A stretch of DNA of 53,777 nucleotides from Candidatus Thiomargarita nelsonii (GCA_000785145.2 JSZA02000032.1:1-53777); one strand, 5' to 3'; counted from the stretch's first letter, positions 8,789 through 17,948 are shown. Program-made: numbers and translations. Notes: generated by a model from the sequence alone, not told the origin.

Positions 8789-8900
8789 CAATTGTTATCA
8801 GTTATCAGTTATAAAAAAATATAAATCGAACGAGCCTTCCCAAAAAAAATTTTTTGATGGTTTTAGGTTTCGGGAAATCCGCGCAGCGAAATTCCCGAAA
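8789..8900. repeat. TAACTGA run and TTTCGGGAAATCC palindrome (family E)
   Basis: TTATCAGTTATCAGTTAT is followed by a block shared with 14931-14995 (ATAAATCGAACGAGCCTTCC and an A/T run). Then TTTCGGGAAATCCGCGC faces GCGAAATTCCCGAAA as a hairpin. The gap between 8742 and 8955 holds no gene. Confidence 0.7.
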
Positions 8901-8955
8901 CAACAATAACTGAATTTAGTAACCTTTAGGTAACATTATCTTTTAGCCTTGGGAT

Positions 8956-10044
8956 TTATCCCAAGGCTTGGCTTGGAATAATACATCTAAACTCTTCTTT
9001 ATCTATATCATTGATAAACTCAACATTAGGATTAGTTCGCAATACCCTCTTGATGCCACTACCTCTACCACTATACTTTAGAACATACCTAGCAATAGAA
9101 TTTAAAATGGGGTTTCTATGTATAGAAATACCTCTTTTAATCTTATCAACCGTTAGTGAGTTAGTCAGTTTGCCCGGATTGATAATCTCAACTCTATCAT
9201 CAAACATAATCATTTTGATGGGTGCATTGATGTGGTAATCTCTATGAATCATAGCATTAATAATCAGTTCACTTAAAACGATTTCATCAATCTCTAGTTT
9301 TCCATTGCTGTTAAAATCCTCTTCAACTTGAAAGTGTTTCAGTTGACTAACAATAAACCTTCGACTATCTTCATAGAGGGTTTTAAAAGTCCCTTTGAGC
9401 CTTTTTTCGGATAGATAATGATTAGATGAGATATCATCACCTACAATATAGATACAATCTATATAAAATGATGGGCTAAACTTTTGTGGTATCATTCCAA
9501 AGATCAGATTACCTGCCAAGGTAAGGTGAGAACCTTCCATAATATTATAGTTGTTAAGTATAGTCTCCAAATTCAAATCACCACTTTTTAGCCCCTCCAC
9601 AAATTGATAAAATAATTCCATATTTAGATCCATTCTATCAGTTTTAGGTAATATCTCTTCATCAGCATATAATTTTTTGGATTGTGCAAAAAGTCGCCTT
9701 AGCTCATCTGGAGACACTTTTCGTTTATCGCTCCCTGCTTTAGTCAGGTAAATCCCCTTTGTCTTTACTAATCCCCTCTTCAATCTCAATAACCAAGAGC
9801 TTTTTATCTTCTATATTCTCAATCGTCACCAGAGGATAGATAGGTGGAGTTACATTATCATTAACTCCAATTATCAACAGCCCACCTCTGGCATTTGAAA
9901 ATGCTACTAACTCTTCGGCTAGTTTGTCACTGTTAGTTATATTTACTTTGAACTGGGTGTAGCTATCTTCTCCATTTTGGATTTTGGTTTTTAGGATTTT
10001 GTAAAAAAAAATTAATAAGTTGTATCCGTCGTGCGAGTCAGCCT
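8956..10044 (-). pseudogene. AlbA_2/RecG-like (COG2865) transcriptional regulator, decayed
   Basis: The 3' part (8956-9789) encodes the RecG-like ATPase-fold half: KGIYLTKAGSDKRKV, SELIINAMIHRDYH, DRVEIINPGKL, RNPILNSIARY and SGRGSGIKRV. The N-terminal AlbA_2 half lies upstream in another frame (to about 10044): IQNGEDSYTQFKVN, VAFSNARGGLLIIGVND and KKLLVIEIEEG. About 35 residues between GVND and TPPIYPL, where the family has its conserved middle, are missing. The frames part at KGIYLT (about 9785), and no start codon precedes the N-terminal part after a TAG at about 10045. Intact relatives are regulators of about 400-450 residues. Three lesions make it a pseudogene. Confidence 0.75.
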
Positions 10045-10070
10045 AAAAAAAATTAAAAGTTTATCAAATA

Positions 10071-10096
10071 CCCATTTCCTTAGTCAAGGAAATGGG
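10071..10096. repeat. 11-bp stem hairpin CCCATTTCCTT/AAGGAAATGGG
   Basis: Perfect 11-bp stem with a short loop (AGTC), upstream of the decayed regulator and the exported-protein operon. No T run follows, so it is not a typical terminator. Confidence 0.5.
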
Positions 10097-10104
10097 TTCG
10101 AGCA

Positions 10105-10232
10105 GCCAAGATAAATCTTGGTTTACCTGACCACAAAAAATAGGTGGTGGATTTAGCTGCTGAGTACTGGTTGACAAAGAATAAAAAAAATAGTCGAATA
10201 TGGCTCGTCCAAGATAAATCTTGGACTCCTTT
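10105..10232. repeat. two family A palindromes before the 10260 operon
   Basis: GCCAAGATAAATCTTGG (about 10105-10122) and GTCCAAGATAAATCTTGGAC (10207-10226) flank an 85-bp stretch with no accepted gene. A 38-codon GTG frame runs from here to the 10260 start and is noted as rejected. Confidence 0.75.
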
Positions 10233-10259
10233 TATAGCTGAAAATAAGGAGATCATTGA

Positions 10260-12110
10260 GTGACAACACACATTTTATTATTTTTATCTCATCACGCTGT
10301 CAGGCACCGTTTGCGATATTTTATCCTGATAGGCTTGTTAGTGGCTGGCGGAGAAATCCAGGGCTCTCCCAGTTTGGCGGCGGAACATCAAATTGATGAA
10401 ATTCCCGTTACCATTAACGGCGTAAAGGAAAGTTTTTCCGTCGTTCAAGACGCATTCGATGACTATCAATGGTACTACATCCCTGATCAACCCCGTCTTT
10501 TTGAACGGACGATTGATGGTAAGACTGAGCCAGAATTTGCGCTTATTCGTTATCAGTTTAAAAAGCCTAGCGAACCCAATAAATTATTGGAGCGCGGTTT
10601 GTTACAATTCGCCACAAGGTTGGCAATTCCATCACAAGCAATAGGACAATTAAGCCAAGTCATTGCTCAAAAAAAGGGCGTGTCTGCCCAAAAAATACGC
10701 TTATCAGCCCTGCCCTTAAAATCGGCCACAGTGGCACTTTATACGCCAGACGATGGCAATATCTTGGCATATGCGCCACTGGGGGCCGGCATTGCGCCCA
10801 ATCATGCCACACAAAAAATGGTTTTTTCTGTTCCGCTCACTAAAATCGGAGCCGATGTTTATAATGAACTCGTAACAGGGAATACCGGTTTAGGCATTGC
10901 CGTCACTATGAGCTATAGCGGAGTCACGCCGCCCGCTGGCTTTAAAGTCATTGTAGATTGGGAGCGAACCTATTCTTTTTTTAGTAAACATTCAAAGTTT
11001 CGCGCCCAAGCGGCTTTGTATGGGGGGTTGACGGGTAGAGCACTTTTGAGTGCCAGCTATCAATTAGATCGACAAAAATTGCGAGAGGCGTTGCTCCAGA
11101 ACAAGGCGATAAAGGTCGAAGTCATAGAGGGTGAAGATATGAGCCAAATTGATAATTATCTTCAACCGATCTTGAATCGTATCAATCAGGAAATCCTTGA
11201 GGCTTTTAAACTGCCGGAAAAATTTGCTCTTGCCAGTACTTCCAATCCCAGTATCAGCGGACGTTGGTTTGGTTTCGGCTATTCTGTCGCCGTCAAAGAT
11301 TTCAAAGATGTGAAAAAAGGCAAGGAAATCATTGATTTTTCCATTAGAAAGCATCAAGAACGCCGCACGATTGCGTCAGGATTTATTGGGATTGGTCGCT
11401 ATCCCACAGAACTGCGTGATCGTTTGGTGACTGTCGTTGAGCCGGGGGGTTGGCAAAGTGCGTTTTTTGTCTTGCCCGCCGTTGCTGACGAATTAGGCAT
11501 TTCTCAGGTGGATATGCAAATTGCGCTGTTTCACCAGGGGCAACGCTACGATGCCCAATCGGTCAAATGGACACCGGCAGCCGGCTGGCGAGATAGAAAT
11601 CATGTTAGCCGAACGGTGGTGGCGTTTCCGCTCGTGTATTGGTATCAGAAAATGGGCTATTCTGCCATGAAACAGGTCAAGTTTGAAAGCAATACATTGA
11701 TTACCTTGGGCCGAAAGGTACTTAAACTCAGACAACGGGTTGATATGTTTGATGGTGATACGCCGATTGCGACGCCGCTTTCCGCAGTGGAAGTGGTAGA
11801 AATTGATGGACAAGATTTGAACTGGCGACTGGTTAAGGATGATGGCACATTAAGCCGTGTGTCGGTTGCGCTTAAATCGGGTGATCAAGAATTTCAAAAG
11901 ACCTTGAGAGCACGTAATGTCGATGGCGAATGGTTGCCACCTAAACCCGTATATTGGCTATTACCCCGTGCCGCACCCAAACCCATTGAGGCGAAAATCC
12001 GTTATCGGTATAAGCACCGTCACAAGAAGGTGATTGATTGGGCATATAATGGTCAGGACATCCGTGCTGAGTTTCCAGATTTGTCCATTTATCTTGAGGA
12101 TGAGGACTAA
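10260..12110 (+). CDS. large exported protein of unknown function
   Basis: The start is GTG 10260 with AAGGAG nine bases upstream. A signal peptide covers roughly residues 18-41 (FILIGLLVAGG ... PSLAA). The mature part of about 575 residues is mixed alpha/beta, without membrane segments, lipobox or cysteine pairs, and ends in an acidic tail (YLEDED). I do not recognise the family. It is followed 65 bases later by another exported-protein gene; fragments of both survive together at 3025-3296, so they were duplicated as a unit and probably act together in the periplasm. Confidence 0.75.
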   Translation: MTTHILLFLSHHAVRHRLRYFILIGLLVAGGEIQGSPSLAAEHQIDEIPVTINGVKESFSVVQDAFDDYQWYYIPDQPRLFERTIDGKTEPEFALIRYQFKKPSEPNKLLERGLLQFATRLAIPSQAIGQLSQVIAQKKGVSAQKIRLSALPLKSATVALYTPDDGNILAYAPLGAGIAPNHATQKMVFSVPLTKIGADVYNELVTGNTGLGIAVTMSYSGVTPPAGFKVIVDWERTYSFFSKHSKFRAQAALYGGLTGRALLSASYQLDRQKLREALLQNKAIKVEVIEGEDMSQIDNYLQPILNRINQEILEAFKLPEKFALASTSNPSISGRWFGFGYSVAVKDFKDVKKGKEIIDFSIRKHQERRTIASGFIGIGRYPTELRDRLVTVVEPGGWQSAFFVLPAVADELGISQVDMQIALFHQGQRYDAQSVKWTPAAGWRDRNHVSRTVVAFPLVYWYQKMGYSAMKQVKFESNTLITLGRKVLKLRQRVDMFDGDTPIATPLSAVEVVEIDGQDLNWRLVKDDGTLSRVSVALKSGDQEFQKTLRARNVDGEWLPPKPVYWLLPRAAPKPIEAKIRYRYKHRHKKVIDWAYNGQDIRAEFPDLSIYLEDED

Positions 12111-12117
12111 TGCATTT

Positions 12118-12150
12118 TGGGGTCCAAAGCTAAAGCTTTGGACTCCAAAA
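12118..12150. repeat. family A2 palindrome (CCAAAGCTAAAGCTTTGG)
   Basis: GGTCCAAAGCTAAAGCTTTGGACTCC lies between the two genes of the operon. Related copies occur at 17949-18012, 48782-48806 and 53607-53632. Confidence 0.8.
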
Positions 12151-12175
12151 TACCGTTAAATTATTGGCTAGGACA

Positions 12176-12991
12176 ATGTCAGACAAAATAATCACTTATT
12201 TAATAACACTATTAATCTCCGCAATGGCGTGGGCAACGGATTTTAGCAGTTTGCAGCTTGGGAACGAGAGCAATCAAATTAGCTATCTCCCCACCCACCT
12301 TCAAGTCGTTGATACACACGGCAAAGTGCTCAATAGTCCCCAAATCATAGCCTTTGGCAATAAAGCATTGATAACAGGACACTTATCTCTTATCGCATTA
12401 CCCGCCCAAGTGGAGCAGCTTCGTAAGCAATTTGCAGACAAAGTAGTTGAGATAAAGCCAAAAGCGTTTGCGATGTGGCTATTGGTTGATAATGAAATCA
12501 TCTGGCAACGCCCAATGTCTGGTGGCTCACTCAAGCGTATTGCTTTCCAATCCATGATCCGGGGCACAGTTGTGGAGGCGACGCTTATCACGACTCTGAT
12601 TTGGACAGAAAAGCTAAAACCGTTGGCAGCCGAACTGATTTTTGATTGGCAAACTGTCCACCATTTTTTACAAACCAGTCGTACAACGCCGCTGACTGAT
12701 AAGACTCTGAAAACACTGGCTCAGCAAGCCTTGGCTCGCCAAATGATCGTGCTAAAATGGCAAAGCGATGGGCGTGAAGCCGATAGTCAAATGAGAAAAC
12801 GGGTGATTGAGTGGATTGTGCTAGAATTAAAACAAAAGCTGCTTGCGCCATCGCTCGATCAACATCTTTGGACGTATCAAGTGCGAGAACAGCTACGGAC
12901 TGAATTTTTAAGTTCGGTGCTCTCACTCAATGTCACTTCGTATTTAGAACGGGCAGAGACGGTGGTATCAAAAATGCCTATTTTGTTTTGA
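12176..12991 (+). CDS. exported protein, second gene of the 10260 operon
   Basis: Start ATG 12176 is preferred over the in-frame TTG 12164 because the signal peptide begins there (DKIITYLITLLISAMAWA, cleavage near residue 20). The mature 250 residues contain beta-rich and helical parts, with a C-terminal helical region rich in L, E and R (WIVLELKQKLLAPSL). The 3' third is duplicated at 3064-3296. No domain recognised. Role inferred only from its partner gene: a periplasmic pair. Confidence 0.7.
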   Translation: MSDKIITYLITLLISAMAWATDFSSLQLGNESNQISYLPTHLQVVDTHGKVLNSPQIIAFGNKALITGHLSLIALPAQVEQLRKQFADKVVEIKPKAFAMWLLVDNEIIWQRPMSGGSLKRIAFQSMIRGTVVEATLITTLIWTEKLKPLAAELIFDWQTVHHFLQTSRTTPLTDKTLKTLAQQALARQMIVLKWQSDGREADSQMRKRVIEWIVLELKQKLLAPSLDQHLWTYQVREQLRTEFLSSVLSLNVTSYLERAETVVSKMPILF

Positions 12992-13103
12992 TTTTAGGAG
13001 TTCAAATTTTAGTTTGGAAATGGTCATGTTAACACCACAAACATTAGTCAAAGCGGGATTATACCCCAATGAATAAAGCGTGATAAATCATACGCGACAA
13101 GAC

Positions 13104-13124
13104 GGTGCGTAGGACGCACCCTAC
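13104..13124. repeat. family B palindrome (GTGCGTAGGACGCACCCTAC)
   Basis: GGTGCGTAGGACGCACCCTAC is a member of the GTAGGGTGCGTCC(C/T)ACGCAC family. The 217 bases between 12992 and 13208 hold no other feature. Confidence 0.75.
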
Positions 13125-13208
13125 ATTTCATCCAGGCGTTAGGCTGGCTTGGTTTTTTTTGGTACGTCTTGGGCAGACATCTGTACAGGACAACAAAATG
13201 TTATCATA

Positions 13209-13358
13209 AAGGAGGATCGAATGTGGTTTGAAACACTGACAGGTTTTCGTGAAGAATCTCCAGAGCAAGTTCGTGAAAGTGTCAATGGGAAAATAGGCCA
13301 ATCATTCAATAACCAAATAGATTGTCTTTCCGATATTGGAACCGTTTTAGGAAATAAA
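13209..13358 (+). pseudogene. deleted copy of the macro-domain-like gene
   Basis: AAAGGAGGATCGAATG and the following codons match 3343-3412 of the intact gene. The sequence then jumps to the part equivalent to 3762-3840, losing about 350 bp, and stops matching at AAATAAAG, where a family B repeat begins. About 50 codons remain. Confidence 0.9.
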
Positions 13359-13385
13359 GCGAGCGTAGGGTGCGTCCCACGCACA
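13359..13385. repeat. family B repeat at a rearrangement junction
   Basis: GCGAGCGTAGGGTGCGTCCC joins the broken macro-like gene on the left to the truncated DUF4160 gene on the right. The same word with the same orientation ends the xthA fragment at 14813. Confidence 0.8.
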
Positions 13386-13480
13386 GTTTTAAAGCCAAAG
13401 AATTAAATAAGTTAAATTCGTTAGTTGTTGAACATCAAGACACATTCTTGGAGGCATGGTATGGGTATTTTGGCACTTAA
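13386..13480 (+). pseudogene. 3' scrap of a DUF4160 gene (copy 1)
   Basis: Identical to 15545-15639, the last 31 codons of the intact DUF4160 gene. It is cut at the repeat ending at 13385. It overlaps the start of the DUF2442 gene as in the intact copy. Confidence 0.9.
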
Positions 13481-13733
13481 CGCTGATGAAAGGGTGGAGG
13501 ATATATATTTTACTGAGGACAAATTGATTGTTGATTTGATGGATGGTCGTGGTATTTCCGTACCCTTAGCATGGTATCCTAGACTATTGAACGCTACCAC
13601 TAAACAACGACAACAATGGGAAATCTGTGGGGGGGGCTATGGGATTCATTGGCCAGAAATTGATGAAGATTTAAGTACCGACGGGCTTTTGCGGGGCGCA
13701 CCGGCTCCTAGATCAAAAATGCGAGTGGTTTAA
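13461..13733 (+). CDS. DUF2442 protein, copy 1
   Basis: The start is ATG 13461 with TTGGAGG upstream; 90 residues, no signal. It has the DUF2442 pattern (a short strand-rich N-terminus, then LIVDLMDGRGISVPLAWYPRL and WPEIDEDLS). In this family the protein usually follows DUF4160 and is thought to be half of a toxin-antitoxin-like pair. Here the partner is only a scrap, so this is an orphan half. The protein equals copy 2 at 15620. Confidence 0.85.
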   Translation: MGILALNADERVEDIYFTEDKLIVDLMDGRGISVPLAWYPRLLNATTKQRQQWEICGGGYGIHWPEIDEDLSTDGLLRGAPAPRSKMRVV

Positions 13734-13844
13734 ACAAACCCAAAAACCAAGCATAGAGAGTTCAGCAAACTTAAAGGTCGGGTGAACAAGTCCACCCGAC
13801 TAAACCGAAAGCTGGTTATCGCTATTTTCTTTTTATTGAGTTCA

Positions 13845-14519
13845 TTAGGGCGCGTTTCTAACTGAGGTGTGCCTTATCCAACCATAGCCATCATTAGAAT
13901 CGGGCTTTAATTTAAAAGATATTCCAGACTTTTGCAATTCTCTGACTGTCATAATGAAAGAACGCAAATCTTTTAAAATCTCTTGGAACTTGCCATAAGG
14001 GATATCGATTTCTAACAGTTTTCCACCTTCAACACGAACGATCATTTTCAATTTTGTCTTATATTCGGTGGTATAAAAGTCAAACTGATCCTCTTTAGCA
14101 ATCTCCTTCATTTTCGCAAGGATCGCTTGTTTTTTCAGCTTGTTAATCTTTTCTGTTTTTAATCGACGCCCTTTTATATTTTCAGGCTCCAATTTCAGTC
14201 TATCAATAAAGCTATAAATTTGCTCAATTTGATAAATAGTCGCACTGTCCCTGTAGTTATCTATAATAAGTTCATTTTTTTGATTAAATTGGATTGTAAA
14301 GGAATCGCCATATTTTGAAAATTCACCCTTAACCGAAAAATGACACTCTCGCATGTCCCAGGATGAACCTGTTGATACTTCAACCCCGGTTATTTTTTCC
14401 AATTCAGTTTTGAGAGACGACATAAATTCTATGTGTTCATAAATATTTTTAATGATAGGAATTTCACCTGTAAAATGTTCCCGTAATATTTTTGCAATCG
14501 TTCTGGAATTTAAAGACAT
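13845..14519 (-). CDS. hypothetical protein, copy 1
   Basis: Starting at ATG 14519 (GGAG six bases upstream) it gives 224 residues beginning MSLNSRTIAKILREHF. The middle is helical and basic (GRRLKTEKINKLKKQ) and the end is beta-rich (GYGWIRHTS). No known domain. The copy at 16004-16678 differs by a handful of residues, and the starts line up exactly with the 2159-bp offset, supporting this start over longer frames that run into repeats. Confidence 0.7.
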   Translation of the reverse strand: MSLNSRTIAKILREHFTGEIPIIKNIYEHIEFMSSLKTELEKITGVEVSTGSSWDMRECHFSVKGEFSKYGDSFTIQFNQKNELIIDNYRDSATIYQIEQIYSFIDRLKLEPENIKGRRLKTEKINKLKKQAILAKMKEIAKEDQFDFYTTEYKTKLKMIVRVEGGKLLEIDIPYGKFQEILKDLRSFIMTVRELQKSGISFKLKPDSNDGYGWIRHTSVRNAP

Positions 14520-14539
14520 ACTATACTCCGATACATTTC

Positions 14540-14590
14540 TCGTTCCCACGCTCTGCGTGGGAATGCCTGACTGGACGCTCCGCGTCCTAA
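14540..14590. repeat. family D REP-like palindromes
   Basis: TCTCGTTCCCACGCTCTGCG with GTGGGAATGC, followed by GGACGCTCCGCGTCC, form two adjacent hairpins. The same pair recurs at 20983-21036 and 35566-35670. Confidence 0.75.
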
Positions 14591-14812
14591 TCAAAACTTG
14601 CCACCACTGGCGCATGATCGCTAGGACGTTCTAAACGGCGTGGCGCACTATCAATGACACAAGCCCTGCAATCAAGCGCGGTGCTGGCTAAAATCAAATC
14701 AATACGAATCCCCTGATTGCGCCAAAACCCGCCGCGACGATAATCCCACCAACTATAATTCTCCGGTGCTTGCTCAAATAGGCGAAAAGTATCATGCAGC
14801 CCCAAACTCAGC
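14587..14812 (-). pseudogene. 3' fragment of xthA (copy 1)
   Basis: Encodes the last 75 residues of exodeoxyribonuclease III (SWWDYRRGGFWRNQG, IRIDLILAS, RPSDHAPV) and matches 17136-17361 with a few changes. It is cut at 14813 by a family B repeat in the middle of the codons for SLGL. Confidence 0.9.
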
Positions 14813-15240
14813 GAGCGTAGGGTGCGTCCCACGCACATTTTTGATGTCGGTGTAGATTTTAGGTGCGTGGAAAGATGGTGCGTGGGACGCACCCTACGCT
14901 GGCTAAAATCAAATCAATAGCAAAATTGCAATGGTTATCAGTTATCAACAAATATAAATCGAACGAGCCTTCCCAAAAAAAAATTTTTGATGATTTTTTT
15001 TATAATATCATTTTGATGTTATTATATCTAATGTTAGATTTTTGGGCGATGGTCTCGTTAACAACCCCTAATGTGTCCCTTGAAAGAGCTTACAACACCA
15101 GGATGTCAAAAAAAATTTTTGACAAAAAAAATACTAGACATATTCATTTAAATTTGTTATTAACTGTGGGGAGAAATTTAACCGGTTAAAGCTGACATGT
15201 AATAAATAAGCAAGCGTAGGGTGCGTCCCACGCACCTTCG
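14813..15240. repeat. repeat-filled gap: family B copies and a TAACTGA/AT-rich block
   Basis: Family B palindromes lie at 14813-14840, 14868-14897 and 15213-15240. A block at 14931-14995 repeats 8800-8860. Between 15000 and 15190 the sequence is A+T-rich with no gene I can support. The gap continues to the DUF4160 start at 15403. Confidence 0.65.
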
Positions 15241-15402
15241 TGCATCGCCACAGAACATGATATAAGGTGCGTAGGACCTTTTCACAGGGCACCGTTTGTT
15301 GTGTTTGGGGATGCTTCTTAAAGGAAAGAAGAACTATAGGAATTGAGTATATAAAGAACGTCTTTATGCTTGTGCAATCAATTGCTCGCAAGGAATACAA
15401 TA

Positions 15403-15639
15403 ATGCCAACAATTCTAAAATTAGGACCCTATCGTTTTTATTTTTATAGTCACGAACCAAATGAACCTTCTCATATTCATATTGATCGTGATAATTTGTC
15501 AGCCAAATTTTGGCTAAAACCAGTATCGCTGGCGAGCAACCTTGGTTTTAAAGCCAAAGAATTAAATAAGTTAAATTCGTTAGTTGTTGAACATCAAGAC
15601 ACATTCTTGGAGGCATGGTATGGGTATTTTGGCACTTAA
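15403..15639 (+). CDS. DUF4160 protein
   Basis: The 78-residue protein starts at ATG 15403 (AAGGAATAC upstream) and shows the DUF4160 signature: MPTILKLGPYRFYFYSHEP, then EPSHIHIDRD and AKFWLKPV. It overlaps the DUF2442 gene by 20 bases, the usual arrangement. The pair is often listed as toxin-antitoxin-like, although activity is not established for the family. Confidence 0.9.
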   Translation: MPTILKLGPYRFYFYSHEPNEPSHIHIDRDNLSAKFWLKPVSLASNLGFKAKELNKLNSLVVEHQDTFLEAWYGYFGT

Positions 15640-15892
15640 CGCTGATGAAAGGGTGGAGGATATATATTTTACTGAGGACAAATTGATTGTTGATTTGATG
15701 GATGGTCGTGGTATTTCCGTACCCTTAGCATGGTATCCTAGACTATTGAACGCTACCACTAAACAACGACAACAATGGGAAATCTGTGGGGGGGGCTATG
15801 GGATTCATTGGCCAGAAATTGATGAAGATTTAAGTACCGACGGGCTTTTGCGGGGCGCACCGGCTCCTAGATCAAAAATGCGAGTGGTTTAA
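15620..15892 (+). CDS. DUF2442 protein, copy 2
   Basis: Start ATG 15620, with TTGGAGG upstream, inside the end of the DUF4160 gene. The 90-residue sequence is the same as copy 1 at 13461. Here the partner gene is intact, so this is the functional pair of the two copies. Confidence 0.9.
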   Translation: MGILALNADERVEDIYFTEDKLIVDLMDGRGISVPLAWYPRLLNATTKQRQQWEICGGGYGIHWPEIDEDLSTDGLLRGAPAPRSKMRVV

Positions 15893-16003
15893 ACAAACCC
15901 AAAAACCAAGCATAGAGAGTTCAGCAAACTTAAAGGTCGGGTGAACAAGTCCACCCGACTAAACCGAAAGCTGGTTATCGCTATTTTCTTTTTATTGAGT
16001 TCA

Positions 16004-16678
16004 TTAGGGCGCGTTTCTAACTGAGGTGTGCCTTATCCAACCATAGCCATCATTAGAATCGGGCTTTAATTTAAAAGATATTCCAGACTTTTGCAATTCT
16101 CTGACTGTCATAATGAAAGAACGCAAATCTTTTAAAATCTCTTGGAACTTGCCATAAGGGATATCGATTTCTAACAGTTTTCCACCTTCAACACGAATGA
16201 TCATTTTCAATTTTGTCTTATATTCGGTGGTATAAAAGTCAAACTGATCCTCTTTAGCAATCTCCTTCATTTTCGCAAGGATCGCTTGTTTTTTCAGCTT
16301 GTTAACCTTTTCTGTTTTTAATCGACGCCCTTTTATATTTTCAGGCTCCAATTTCAGTCTATCAATAAAGCTATAAATTTGCTCAATTTGATAAATAGTC
16401 GCACTGTCCCTGTAGTTATCTATAATGAGTTCATTTTTTTGATTAAATTGCATTGTAAAGGCATCGCCATATTTTGAAAATTCACCCTCAACCGAAAAAT
16501 GACACTCTCGCATGTCCCAGGATGAACCCGTTGATACTTCAACCCCTGTTATTTTTTCCAATTCCGTTTTGAGAGACGACATAAAGTCTATGTGTCCAGA
16601 AATATTTTTAATGATAGGAATTTCACCTGTAAAATGTTCCCGTAATATTTTTGCAATGGTTCTGGAATTTAAAGACAT
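16004..16678 (-). CDS. hypothetical protein, copy 2
   Basis: Near-identical to 13845-14519 (224 residues, MSLNSRTIAKILREHF start). Differences are scattered single residues, for example IDFMSSLK versus IEFMSSLK, so both copies have stayed open. The gene is convergent with DUF2442. Upstream of 16678 the sequence changes to repeats, unlike copy 1. Confidence 0.7.
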   Translation of the reverse strand: MSLNSRTIAKILREHFTGEIPIIKNISGHIDFMSSLKTELEKITGVEVSTGSSWDMRECHFSVEGEFSKYGDAFTMQFNQKNELIIDNYRDSATIYQIEQIYSFIDRLKLEPENIKGRRLKTEKVNKLKKQAILAKMKEIAKEDQFDFYTTEYKTKLKMIIRVEGGKLLEIDIPYGKFQEILKDLRSFIMTVRELQKSGISFKLKPDSNDGYGWIRHTSVRNAP

Positions 16679-16771
16679 ACTCCGCCTATAAAAGTTTATA
16701 TTTTCTCGTTCCAGAAGCTCCGCGCATTCCTTTAGACATAAGTATATAAGCACTTGAAATAAAAATATATT

Positions 16772-16828
16772 TGTAGGGTGCGTCCTACGCACCCTGACTC
16801 TTAATTTGTGCGGAGTACGCACCCTACA
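16772..16828. repeat. family B palindromes
   Basis: GTAGGGTGCGTCCTACGCACC and GTGCGGAGTACGCACCCTAC face each other. Confidence 0.75.
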
Positions 16829-16874
16829 AAATATCGTAAATGGACTTGTGTATAACGATAAGCGCTTCGCGGCG

Positions 16875-17070
16875 CAATGCCATTAAGTTAAGGACAACTA
16901 ATTGATTTTTAAATCAAAAAATCTGTGCTGGACGGTGTTTATCAGTTGTTTCGGGAATGGAGCGGAGCGGATTTCCCGAAACTCAAACGATGGTTTCGGG
17001 AAATCCGCGCTGCTCCATTCCCGAAACAACTGAATAAAATCAATACGTTAAGCTTAACTTAATGGCATTG
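16875..17070. mobile_element. IS4-end-like non-autonomous element, 196 bp
   Basis: Left end CAATGCCATTAAGTTAAG, right end CTTAACTTAATGGCATTG. It is flanked by an 11-bp duplication GCTTCGCGGCG (16864-16874 and 17071-17081). Its interior holds a family E palindrome (TTTCGGGAATGGAGCGG ... CCATTCCCGAAA). No open frame. Confidence 0.85.
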
Positions 17071-17135
17071 GCTTCGCGGCGGAGACGCAGTAACTTCGCT
17101 GTGCGGAGTGAGTGCCTGACTGGACGCTCCGCGTC

Positions 17136-17894
17136 CTAATCAAAGCTTGCCACCACTGGCGCATGATCGCTAGGACGTTCTAAACGGCGTGGCGCACTAT
17201 CAATGACACAAGCCGTGCAATCAAGCGCGGTGCTGGCTAAAATCAAATCAATACGAAGTCCCTGATTGCGCCAAAACGCGCCGCGACGATAATCCCACCA
17301 ACTATAATCCTCCGGTGCTTGCTCAAATAGGCGAAAAGTATCATCTAGCCCCAAACTCAGCAAATCTTCTAAGGCGGCACGCTCTGGCGGACTCACTATC
17401 AAGTCACTATCCCAAGCATCATGTACATCACGATCCTCATGTGCAATATTAAAATCGCCCAATACAATTAAATGAGGATAATCCTTGAGGCTCTCGCGTA
17501 CATAATCTTGTAACTTTTTGAGCCAATTCAATTTATAATGATATTTATCGGAATTGACAGCGCCACCATTAGGTACATACACATTCAGTACTCGCAAATT
17601 ATTAGCATAAGTTGCCCCCAAAAAGCGTCGCTGTGGATCATCTAAATCAGGCAAATCCGTGATAATTTCGCTGCCTTCCAAACGACTGAGCAATGCCACA
17701 CCATTATAAGTTTTTTGTCCAGAAAATATCACATGATAACCCGCCGCCTGTATCGCTTCTCGCGGAAATTGGTTATCAGTCATTTTCGTTTCCTGTAAGG
17801 CAACAATATCCGGCTCAAGTTTTTTTAACCAATCTAAGACTTGTGGCAAACGAACACGTAGCGAGTTGACATTCCAAGTGGCTATTTTAAACAT
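17136..17894 (-). CDS. xthA: exodeoxyribonuclease III
   Basis: A complete 252-residue member of the EEP nuclease fold, which removes nucleotides at abasic sites during base excision repair in the cytoplasm. Visible residues: N8 (ATWNVNS), E35 (QETK), Y106 and N109 (YVPNGG), D147 and N149 (GDFNIAHEDRDV), SWWDYR and the final SDH with H244. Length and order fit the family. A 3' fragment lies at 14587. The upstream TAACTGA run (17903) may sit in its promoter region. Confidence 0.95.
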   Translation of the reverse strand: MFKIATWNVNSLRVRLPQVLDWLKKLEPDIVALQETKMTDNQFPREAIQAAGYHVIFSGQKTYNGVALLSRLEGSEIITDLPDLDDPQRRFLGATYANNLRVLNVYVPNGGAVNSDKYHYKLNWLKKLQDYVRESLKDYPHLIVLGDFNIAHEDRDVHDAWDSDLIVSPPERAALEDLLSLGLDDTFRLFEQAPEDYSWWDYRRGAFWRNQGLRIDLILASTALDCTACVIDSAPRRLERPSDHAPVVASFD

Positions 17895-17948
17895 GTTTTT
17901 TTTCAGTTATCAGTTATCAGAGTTCGACGTTTTTTTTGACTTGTTGTT

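Noticed and set aside
10148..10262. A 38-codon GTG frame containing the DKSWTP reading of the family A palindrome
   Set aside because: Too short, made partly of the palindrome, with no homology I recognise and overlapping the start of the next gene.
14863..15402. Several short open frames in the repeat-filled gap before DUF4160
   Set aside because: They consist of family B repeats and A+T-rich runs, without ribosome sites or recognisable protein features.
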